26,106 nucleotides of DNA, taken from the IMG/VR virus record IMGVR_UViG_3300035698_031674, positions 1-26,106 of that record. One strand, given 5' to 3'. This document shows, piece after piece, positions 20,533-26,106 of this stretch. Made by a program: the position numbers and the translations under genes. This stretch comes from a virus. Position 1 is the stretch's first letter, and each line of letters begins with the position of its first letter. A model generated the notes under the pieces. The model saw only the letters and a list, made by a program, of their open reading frames with translations, was not told where the DNA came from and ran no database searches.

Positions 20533-20969
20533 TAGAGTTCTAGGAATTCGTTTGGTAAGTAATTTGGAAAAGCTAGTGATGGCAAGCTTTTATGAGGATC
20601 GATAATTTTCACTCCAAGAAATTCAAATGCTTCCATCATTTCATGTTCAACAACAAGTTTGACAGCAACATAAGCTGTCATAACAACGGCTTTAATAGAT
20701 GCGTTTCTCGGCAAGTGATTCCATCTCCCAAAACCTTCACCAACTTCTCCAGTCAATGTATCTGGACGAATGAATCCACAACGGACTAAAAATCCATCTA
20801 CAGTTTCATTGTCGTGTTTTACTTCAACAACTTCGAACCGATAATCATTCTTAGAAGACATCTGTATTCCGCTCGGAGCAGACTTCAGTTTACTAAGAAT
20901 GGTGTTAACTCGGTCAAGATTCATAGGTTTTACTGAAAATTCTGGGGCTGGACTTGATTCTTTCATCAT
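20532..20969 (-). CDS. Protein of unknown function
   Basis: The protein has 145 residues. The segment RPDTLTGEVGEGFGRWNHLP, then VKLVVEHEMMEAFEFLGVKIIDPHKSL, has an HExxE-like helix followed by a DPH strand, a pattern I associate with uncharacterised phage proteins. Whether the histidines and acidic residues bind metal is unclear. It is the first gene of the leftward operon, divergent from the HAD gene at 21022 across 52 AT-rich bases. Confidence 0.55.
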   Translation of the reverse strand: MMKESSPAPEFSVKPMNLDRVNTILSKLKSAPSGIQMSSKNDYRFEVVEVKHDNETVDGFLVRCGFIRPDTLTGEVGEGFGRWNHLPRNASIKAVVMTAYVAVKLVVEHEMMEAFEFLGVKIIDPHKSLPSLAFPNYLPNEFLEL

Positions 20970-21021
20970 GTTTTCTTATCTTGTTAAATTGTTATAACGT
21001 AAATATTAATAATTTGTTTCA

Positions 21022-21642
21022 ATGAGCAGTAAGAAAAATCAAAACCCAGCCTTTCCAAAAGTAGCCAACTTCAAAAGTGGTAACGTACAGGTAGATGAAA
21101 AAGAGCTTCAAGCCAGAATAGATGCTCTGAAAGAAGCGGTGTTATTCTCTCAATTAACAAGCGAAGAAATTGCTGGCACAATGGTTAAAGTCGGATTTGA
21201 TTTTGACGGTACAATCTCAGAAACAGATTTCTTCGGAAGACCATCTGCTGATTTTAAAGCGGTCAGAGAATTTTTTTTGGAATTACAAGAAAGAGGGATC
21301 GATGTCAGGATTATCACTAGAAGATTCGAGAAAGGTTTTAAAGGTATTGGGATTGAAGAGAAGCTAGAGTATCAGAAGGCTTATGAGGTTGCTGACGAAT
21401 TAGGTCTGGATCATGATAAAGTTCACTTCACTAACCGTCAATGGAAGGTAGATATGATTCATGAGCTAGGTATTCACTTGTTGGTGGATGATGATCAGGA
21501 AGATTGCTTTAGAGTTCGTCAACGTTTCTCAATCTATAATGCGGTATGTATTAATAAGGAGGCAAACAATGATGTAACTTGGAGGTATGGCGCTGAAGCT
21601 ATGATCCGATTTTATTTAAAAATATATCAAGATAAAGAATAA
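21022..21642 (+). CDS. HAD-superfamily phosphatase
   Basis: The protein has 206 residues. An N-terminal helical extension of about 55 residues leads to VGFDFDGTISETD with Asp60 and Asp62, the intact DxD nucleophile motif. VRIITRR is motif II, a Lys lies in the EKLEYQKAYEV helix or NRQWKVDM, and HLLVDDDQEDC is motif IV. The form resembles small nucleotidase or polynucleotide-phosphatase members. The substrate is unknown. Upstream ATAATTTG lies five bases before the ATG, the same geometry as the leaderless genes, but its match to TAnnTTTG is poor. The stop overlaps the next start (TAATG). Confidence 0.8.
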   Translation: MSSKKNQNPAFPKVANFKSGNVQVDEKELQARIDALKEAVLFSQLTSEEIAGTMVKVGFDFDGTISETDFFGRPSADFKAVREFFLELQERGIDVRIITRRFEKGFKGIGIEEKLEYQKAYEVADELGLDHDKVHFTNRQWKVDMIHELGIHLLVDDDQEDCFRVRQRFSIYNAVCINKEANNDVTWRYGAEAMIRFYLKIYQDKE

Positions 21643-22022
21643 TGACAAGAAAAGAAACGTATGAATCATGGAAGCCTTCAGGTTTATTGGAGGGTTTAGA
21701 AGAAGAGATCGGAACTGACCTTTCTTTACTGCTTGAATCACTAGGGAAGCGCCTATCTATAAATGAAGAAAAATATTCAACACAAACTATAGATAATTCT
21801 TTTGTAGTTTTTAGGAAGATATTCTCAGACCTTCTAGATAAAAGGTTCTCATTGGATGAGATAAAGATCGCTTTAGATGAAAATGTTATTTTAGATGGGA
21901 TGGAATCAGTTCCTGAATGGGATTCGCCATTTGATAATCATTACGCTATTGATTATGCTGCTGAAGTGTTTGGTAATTTTAGTGAAAAATATGTTGCAAA
22001 TATAGTAAAATATGCCTCCTGA
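21642..22022 (+). CDS. Protein of unknown function with a YExWxxSGLLEG motif
   Basis: The protein has 126 residues. The N-terminus MTRKETYESWKPSGLLEGLEEEI is shared in pattern with the 44-residue protein at 22169 (SVYENWLASGLLEGIDEAV), so this start may be a small docking or targeting module. The rest is acidic and helical with no known domain. It overlaps the following membrane-protein ORF. Confidence 0.6.
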   Translation: MTRKETYESWKPSGLLEGLEEEIGTDLSLLLESLGKRLSINEEKYSTQTIDNSFVVFRKIFSDLLDKRFSLDEIKIALDENVILDGMESVPEWDSPFDNHYAIDYAAEVFGNFSEKYVANIVKYAS

Positions 22023-22182
22023 TATTAGAAGGATTCTCGCCACAGTATTTTTTGCCGTATCTCTGTTGTGTTTAATGTATGACTGGTGGGTAGTGTTTGT
22101 TGTAATGTGTAGTTGTCAGCTCTTGTTGTTTTTACAGGACTGGTTTTTTGATAAAAGAAATAGAAAGAATGAAAAGGAATAA
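22012..22182 (+). CDS. Small membrane protein
   Basis: This 56-residue ORF starts inside the end of the previous gene and overlaps the next. ILATVFFAVSLLCLMYDWWVVFVVMCSCQLLLFL is one long or two short hydrophobic segments, followed by a charged tail FDKRNRKNEKE. The chained overlaps and the membrane layout support a real gene. Function unknown. A holin-like role is conceivable but not shown. Confidence 0.55.
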   Translation: MPPDIRRILATVFFAVSLLCLMYDWWVVFVVMCSCQLLLFLQDWFFDKRNRKNEKE

Positions 22183-22303
22183 GAAAAAATCTGTATACGA
22201 AAACTGGTTAGCTTCAGGTCTTTTAGAGGGTATTGATGAAGCTGTGGCAAAAAGATTAGCTTATGCCTTTGAAAAAACAGCTGAACTTATTTCAAAGAAA
22301 TAA
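22169..22303 (+). CDS. 44-residue protein sharing the SGLLEG motif
   Basis: The ORF encodes a basic start (MKRNKKKS), then VYENWLASGLLEGIDEAVAK and a helical tail. It matches only the N-terminal part of the 126-residue protein at 21642 (YESWKPSGLLEGLEEEI). Either this is a truncated paralogue or the motif is a portable peptide. It overlaps the membrane-protein ORF by 14 bases. Confidence 0.55.
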   Translation: MKRNKKKSVYENWLASGLLEGIDEAVAKRLAYAFEKTAELISKK

Positions 22304-22345
22304 CCCCAAGGCTCTCAGAGGCTAGATATAATAATATTCCCAGTC

Positions 22346-22813
22346 GTGAAAGGGGTCTTTTCTTACATAAATTCTGAAGAGGTTCTTAAAATGTTGTCTC
22401 CAGATGAGAAGAAAGTTTTTGAAGAGAACAAAATTTCTCCTAGAGAAGCTGTGGCGATGATTAACATTGAATCACTTATCGAAGAGACAGATGTTATTCT
22501 TAGTGCTGTTTTAATTCCTTCTGTATTTTTTCTTCCAGAGTTAGATATGGAGGCTGAGTTGTGTAATATGATTTCAAAGTGTTTAGCAACAAGGCAGGTT
22601 AGAAATTTCATGGTAAAAAAAGAACTTACACCTGAGAAGGAATATGCTGAATTACAATTCGCAATTAAAACACAATACAAAACTGATCATCATAATGAGA
22701 GTTCTGATTCTCAAAATATTAAGACTGTTGAATATGATCAGTTTTCTAAGTATGGTTATTTTGATAATTCTGACTTATCGATTAAAATCGATGCAAAAGT
22801 TAAACGCAAGTAA
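22346..22813 (+). CDS. Protein of unknown function
   Basis: The protein has 155 residues with a GTG start. An ATG 45 bases downstream is the alternative. It is acidic, with a helical region (EEVLKMLSPDEKKVFEENKISPREAVAMINIESLIEE, split by prolines), a hydrophobic strand VILSAVLIPSVFFLPELD, and a polar tail. No motif recognised. The 42 bases upstream hold no clear promoter. Confidence 0.5.
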   Translation: MKGVFSYINSEEVLKMLSPDEKKVFEENKISPREAVAMINIESLIEETDVILSAVLIPSVFFLPELDMEAELCNMISKCLATRQVRNFMVKKELTPEKEYAELQFAIKTQYKTDHHNESSDSQNIKTVEYDQFSKYGYFDNSDLSIKIDAKVKRK

Positions 22814-22822
22814 AATTTTACC

Positions 22823-22830
22823 TATCTTTG
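22823..22830 (+). promoter_or_regulatory. Bacteroidota -7 promoter box for the exonuclease-like and rnr genes
   Basis: TATCTTTG matches TAnnTTTG exactly, 23 bases before the ATG at 22854. No convincing TTG lies at the right distance. The operon would run through RNase R and the small genes after it. Confidence 0.5.
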
Positions 22831-22853
22831 TCACAGATTAAATGTAAAAGACG

Positions 22854-23495
22854 ATGAAGTATGTATCGATTGATATTGGGGCAACTGGTGCTAACCATAA
22901 AAAAAACTCTATATTGGAGTTCGGAGCTATGGTGGAAGACACTGATAGGAAACTCTCCTACGAGGATATCCCAAAATTTTCCTGCATAATCAATCATTCT
23001 GAAGTCAAGGGTCACCCTATTGCTTTAGAGAAGAATACTAGAATCATTAAAACTCTTTCTGAGTATTACAAAATACCCAAATCTGAGGCTCAAAAAAAGA
23101 AGGTCTTTAAACAAAAGAATAAGATCATTGAACCAAAGGAGTTAATCCCTAATTTTTATAACTTTCTTGTTCAACATTACTTTGGTCAAACAGATCGATC
23201 AAAATTGTGGAATGCTAATGCATCGCAAATAAAAGTTACAGTTGCAGGAAAATCTTTTGATGTATTTGATAGATTGTTTTTGGGAAGATTCCCAACTTTT
23301 GATCAATACATTAAAATGCATAATACAGGTATAGAACCAGCCCACTACTTTGTTAATTGGGGTCAAGATAGTGAGTTGCCAGATATGAGTACTTGCAAGA
23401 CAAGGGCTGGGCTGAATGGACATGGTGCGCATGTGTCCTTATCAGATACTTGGGATGTCGTAAGACTTTTAAGAAAAGCGCAAGAAAAAATATGA
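22854..23495 (+). CDS. DEDDh exonuclease-like protein with altered first motif
   Basis: The protein has 213 residues. The layout of a DnaQ-type 3'-5' exonuclease is visible: SIDIGATGAN ... ILEFGAMVED at the start, FDVFDRLFLGRFPTF as the second motif, and HVSLSDTWDVVRLLR with His193 and Asp198 (H-x4-D) as the third. The first motif is normally DxETTG. Here it is Asp7-Ile-Gly9, so the catalytic Glu is absent, which should weaken or abolish activity. It lies one base upstream of the RNase R start, in the same promoter unit, so a role in RNA turnover is plausible. Confidence 0.7.
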   Translation: MKYVSIDIGATGANHKKNSILEFGAMVEDTDRKLSYEDIPKFSCIINHSEVKGHPIALEKNTRIIKTLSEYYKIPKSEAQKKKVFKQKNKIIEPKELIPNFYNFLVQHYFGQTDRSKLWNANASQIKVTVAGKSFDVFDRLFLGRFPTFDQYIKMHNTGIEPAHYFVNWGQDSELPDMSTCKTRAGLNGHGAHVSLSDTWDVVRLLRKAQEKI

Positions 23496-23496
23496 T

Positions 23497-25410
23497 ATGA
23501 AAGAATTTTTTGACGGAGATGTAGTGGAGGGAACTTTTTACCACAAGAATGGTAATGGTTCAGGATTGTTTAAAAGTGAGGACGGATTTAAGTTCTACAT
23601 TTCCAAAAAAGACAGAAGACAAGCCCTTCATGAGGATTTGGTTCGGGTTGAATTAATTAGTCAACCAAATAGATCAAAGCTTTCCGCTAATGTAATTGCT
23701 GTAACTGAAAGAACCAATAAAACAGTAGTTGGTACAATAGATAAAAGACAGAAAACTTGTTTCTTTATCCCTGACATCGGAGGCACTGACTTCCATGTTA
23801 AAAGAGAATACCAAAATGGTGTTGAACATGGAGATCGAGTTAAGGTTGAACTCCTTGAGTGGAACCCTAAGAAGAGAAGACCAGAAGGAAATGTCGTTCA
23901 TATATTTGGAAAGAGTGGAGAACATGAAGCTGAGATTCAGTCTATTATAAGTAAATTCAACGTTCAGGAAGATTTCCCAGAAGAAGTTCTAGCTGAAGCC
24001 AACGCAATTTCTTTTGATCTAGATAAAGAAGAAATTAAGAAGCGTTTAGATTTAAGAGATCAGTTTACTTTTACTATTGACCCAGAGACAGCAAGAGATT
24101 TCGATGATGCCATATCATTTGTCCCAGTTAAAGGTTCTGATGGTTGGTATGATTTAGGAATTCACATTGCTGATGTAACCCATTATGTGAGACCAAATTC
24201 AGAGCTTGATAAAGAAGCATATCAAAGAGCTACTTCAATCTATTTAGTGGATCGAGTAATTCCAATGCTGCCAAGAAATTTATCCAATGGAGTCTGCTCT
24301 TTGAGACCAGATGAGGATAAATTTACTTTCTCATTCATGTGTCAAATCTCCGATAAAGGAGAAATCAGAAATGAGTATTTCAAAAGAACTGTGATTCGTT
24401 CTAAAGTTAGATTAACTTATGCTCAAGCACAAGATATGATCGACAGTGGGAGTTGTGATGGAACCTCTGGTTCTGTGACAAAAGTGGTTCGGATTTGTGA
24501 CAAGATTGCAAAAGTGCTTCGTAAGGAAAGGATGGATAAGAAGGCTTTGGAGTTTCATTCAAGACAGCCTAAATTCATTTTGGATGATGAAGGAACAGTA
24601 ATAGATATTGAGTACGATGATGCCCATGATGCTCACCAGCTGATTGAAGAGTTTATGTTAATGGGAAATAAAAAGGTTTCTAAATTTATATCAGACAGAC
24701 ACTCTGTTTATCGTTCGCACGATGAGCCAACAGAAGAGAGGTTGTATGAGGTGAAAGTCTTTTTAGAAAAGATGGGATATGACTTAGATGTTTCTGGAGG
24801 GGATACAACTAAGAGGTCTATAAACAAGATTATGGACGAACTTAAGGGCTTGCCAGAGGAGGCGATGGTTAGCACTTTGTTGGTCAGAACAATGAGCAAG
24901 GCTTATTACACTCCTCGTAATATTGGACACTATGGTTTGGGGTTTGAGTTCTATACTCATTTTACTTCGCCTATTAGAAGGTATCCCGACATTATGGTTC
25001 ACAGACTTCTTCATGAGAAGTTAACTGGGACAAGAAAAATTAAAGTGACCAAGCTAGACGCTAAATGTAATCATTGCTCTACAAAAGAAGTTTATGCAGT
25101 AAAAGCTCAGCGTGAGTCAGTTGCTTATAAGCAAGCTGAGTGGATCAGTGATAAAATGGGTCAAAGTTTTGAGGCTGTTATCACTGATGTTAAAAAATGG
25201 GGAATATATGTAGAACTTACTAACTCTGGATGTAGAGGTTTGATTCCTCAAGATGTTTTGAATGAAGATGGTTACTCTTTAGATGAAGAAAATTTCAAAA
25301 CAGAGACTAAAGATGGTAACAAATTGACCCTTGGTGACGTTGTGGAGGTAGAGTGTGTGTCTGTTAATTTACAAATGCGATTGATCGACTTCAAAATTAA
25401 TATAAAATGA
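23497..25410 (+). CDS. rnr: Ribonuclease R
   Basis: The protein has 637 residues. It is a 3'-5' exoribonuclease that degrades structured RNA. The order fits the family: cold-shock-like RNA-binding domains at about 8-60 and 75-130, the RNB catalytic domain at about 170-500 with DPETARDFDDA (Asp195, Asp201, Asp203, Asp204) and HIADVTHYVRPNSELDKEA, and an S1 domain from about 553 (FEAVITDVKKWGIYVEL). The N-terminal HTH and the Lys-rich C-terminal tail of many cellular RNase R proteins are missing, so it is short for RNase R. Before the S1 domain, CNHCSTKEVYAVKAQRESV replaces the usual C-x-H-S-x-x-ERxA-x-x-AER segment. In bacteria RNase R degrades nonstop mRNA with tmRNA and SmpB, which links it to the tmRNA at 18988-19242. 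Confidence 0.93.
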   Translation: MKEFFDGDVVEGTFYHKNGNGSGLFKSEDGFKFYISKKDRRQALHEDLVRVELISQPNRSKLSANVIAVTERTNKTVVGTIDKRQKTCFFIPDIGGTDFHVKREYQNGVEHGDRVKVELLEWNPKKRRPEGNVVHIFGKSGEHEAEIQSIISKFNVQEDFPEEVLAEANAISFDLDKEEIKKRLDLRDQFTFTIDPETARDFDDAISFVPVKGSDGWYDLGIHIADVTHYVRPNSELDKEAYQRATSIYLVDRVIPMLPRNLSNGVCSLRPDEDKFTFSFMCQISDKGEIRNEYFKRTVIRSKVRLTYAQAQDMIDSGSCDGTSGSVTKVVRICDKIAKVLRKERMDKKALEFHSRQPKFILDDEGTVIDIEYDDAHDAHQLIEEFMLMGNKKVSKFISDRHSVYRSHDEPTEERLYEVKVFLEKMGYDLDVSGGDTTKRSINKIMDELKGLPEEAMVSTLLVRTMSKAYYTPRNIGHYGLGFEFYTHFTSPIRRYPDIMVHRLLHEKLTGTRKIKVTKLDAKCNHCSTKEVYAVKAQRESVAYKQAEWISDKMGQSFEAVITDVKKWGIYVELTNSGCRGLIPQDVLNEDGYSLDEENFKTETKDGNKLTLGDVVEVECVSVNLQMRLIDFKINIK

Positions 25411-25688
25411 ATTTAAAAAATTCTTTGATGAATAAGTCATACGAAATTCAATATAGTCAAGCTCATGAAAAGTTGTGGGTTCACTGTTCTACTGGAGAAA
25501 CGGTAGCTCGTTACGACATTCGTTTTGGTATGGACATTCACACCACCTTAGAAGAACAGTTAAATGGTGCTGATCAATGTTTGATGTGTACTCATGGAAA
25601 GTCGAACGAAGAAGAGTTTAATAGTTTTTGCGACAAAGTGAAAGAACTCTGGGGAGTAGACATAGATAAATCAGAGATAATATTTTAA
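25407..25688 (+). CDS. Conserved-type small phage protein with Cys pair
   Basis: The protein has 93 residues. Its start overlaps the RNase R stop (ATGA). HEKLWVHCSTGETVARYDIRFGMDIHTT and CLMCTHGKSNEEEFNSFCDKV form a pattern I recall from uncharacterised phage proteins. The Cys-x-x-Cys-x-His could bind zinc. Function unknown. Confidence 0.6.
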   Translation: MNLKNSLMNKSYEIQYSQAHEKLWVHCSTGETVARYDIRFGMDIHTTLEEQLNGADQCLMCTHGKSNEEEFNSFCDKVKELWGVDIDKSEIIF

Positions 25689-25691
25689 GTT

Positions 25692-25883
25692 ATGAGTATT
25701 GTAATTCAGAAAAGAAAAATTTCTTATGAAGTCTGGGAAGACTTTGAAAATTTTACTGATAAGGATAAAGCTTTTGAAAGATTTGAAGAGGTATCTGAAG
25801 AGGGGTATAAGTTGAATATTGCTTCAAACTGCGATAATTACAGACTTAAGGAGGGTTTAAATATTCACTATTTCAATTTATAA
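25692..25883 (+). CDS. Small acidic protein of unknown function
   Basis: The protein has 63 residues, starting MSIVIQKRKISYEVWEDFEN and ending LNIHYFNL. It lies three bases after the previous stop and its own stop overlaps the next ATG (TAATG). No motif recognised. Confidence 0.5.
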   Translation: MSIVIQKRKISYEVWEDFENFTDKDKAFERFEEVSEEGYKLNIASNCDNYRLKEGLNIHYFNL

Positions 25884-26106
25884 TGAAAACAATGAAAACA
25901 ACAAAAGAACAAAAGGATTTCTGTGAAAACCATAAAATCACTCAAGATCAGTTTTATGGAATCACTGAGATAAAAGGAAATTTCTCTATGAATGCAGTTA
26001 CCTCCATCCCTGAGGGCTTCAACCCTCAAGTGGGATGTGATTTCTCTATGAATGCAGTTACCTCCATCCCTGAGGGCTTCAACCCTCAAGTGGGAGGTGA
26101 TTTCTC
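25883..26106 (+). CDS. Start of a repeat protein (LRR-like), cut by window edge
   Basis: A polar N-terminus of about 32 residues (MKTMKTTKEQKDFCENHKIT...) leads into 20-residue repeats of the form FSMNAVTSIPEGFNPQVGGD. The LxxIPEGFxPxVGG pattern, with a regular hydrophobic position and a turn, resembles phage and bacterial leucine-rich-repeat arrays. Two full units and the start of a third are present before the window ends. Such arrays usually bind other proteins, and a role on the virion or in the host is possible. The true length is unknown. Confidence 0.65.
   Translation, partial: MKTMKTTKEQKDFCENHKITQDQFYGITEIKGNFSMNAVTSIPEGFNPQVGCDFSMNAVTSIPEGFNPQVGGDF
25981..26106. repeat. 60-bp tandem repeats within the repeat-protein gene
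   Basis: Bases 25981-26040 and 26041-26100 differ at one position (26036 T versus 26096 G, Cys versus Gly), and a third copy starts at 26101. Each unit contains TGAGGG-CTTCAA-CCCTCA, a 6-bp hairpin inside coding sequence. Near identity suggests recent expansion of the array. Confidence 0.95.

Noticed and set aside
25868-26089. Minus-strand ORF with repeated segments.
   Set aside because: It is the mirror of the 60-bp repeats of the + strand gene. The + frame has a proper N-terminus and operon position.
25981-26106. CRISPR-like direct repeats.
   Set aside because: The repeats are contiguous with no spacers and are read as protein repeats.

Overview
The window looks like part of a large tailed-phage genome (or a phage-like element) that infects a member of the Bacteroidota. 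The evidence is: AT-rich DNA; long runs of ATGA-overlapping genes with many small ORFs; a prohead-protease-like protein and a terminase-like protein; a sigma factor starting MRQLKISAQITNRES, close to the Bacteroidota primary sigma factor; and several promoters of the Bacteroidota type (TTTG, about 19-21 bases, TAnnTTTG). No rRNA, ordinary tRNA or CRISPR array was seen.

Layout. Positions 1-1005 hold the end of a gene, an integron attC-like hairpin (118-213) and a gene for a possible ADP-ribosyltransferase-like protein, resembling a gene-cassette insertion. Positions 1006-9159 (+) carry an HTH regulator, two unknown proteins, a GatB/YqeY-domain protein, a possible 2H phosphoesterase, an MBL-fold hydrolase, two ClpP-like proteases, CoaD, several micro-proteins, an MPPED-type phosphoesterase and a DUF1152 protein. 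This block ends at a 26-bp perfect palindromic terminator shared with the opposite strand. Positions 9201-11302 (-) hold a membrane-anchored DUF1508 protein and a terminase-like ATPase with a ruined Walker A motif and a ribbon-helix-helix tail. Positions 11404-15735 (+) hold a zinc-ribbon membrane micro-protein, two PD-(D/E)XK-like nucleases, a prohead-protease-like gene with a 36-bp tandem duplication, a chimeric duplication scar, and a CoaB-like/class II aldolase fusion. Positions 15722-20969 (-) hold a histone-H1-like basic protein, a HAD-like protein, the sigma factor, a circularly permuted tmRNA gene, a DnaA domain IV protein and small phage proteins. Positions 21022-26106 (+) hold a HAD phosphatase, small membrane proteins, a DEDDh-exonuclease-like protein, RNase R and the start of a repeat protein with 60-bp repeats.

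The most striking content is a possible phage-encoded trans-translation set. It comprises a permuted two-piece tmRNA whose tag reads ...VAQPVALAA-stop and whose acceptor stem has the G3-U70 alanine identity pair, an RNase R (the nuclease linked to tmRNA-mediated decay of nonstop mRNA) and two ClpP homologues (the peptidase that destroys ssrA-tagged proteins). SmpB and a Clp unfoldase are not in the window and would have to come from the host or from elsewhere in the genome. A second theme is coenzyme A synthesis (CoaD plus a CoaB-like domain). A third is transcription takeover: a phage primary-type sigma factor, with host-type promoters that often sit so close to the start codon that the mRNAs should be leaderless.

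All calls come from reading the sequence and from recalled family motifs. No database search or structure prediction was run.
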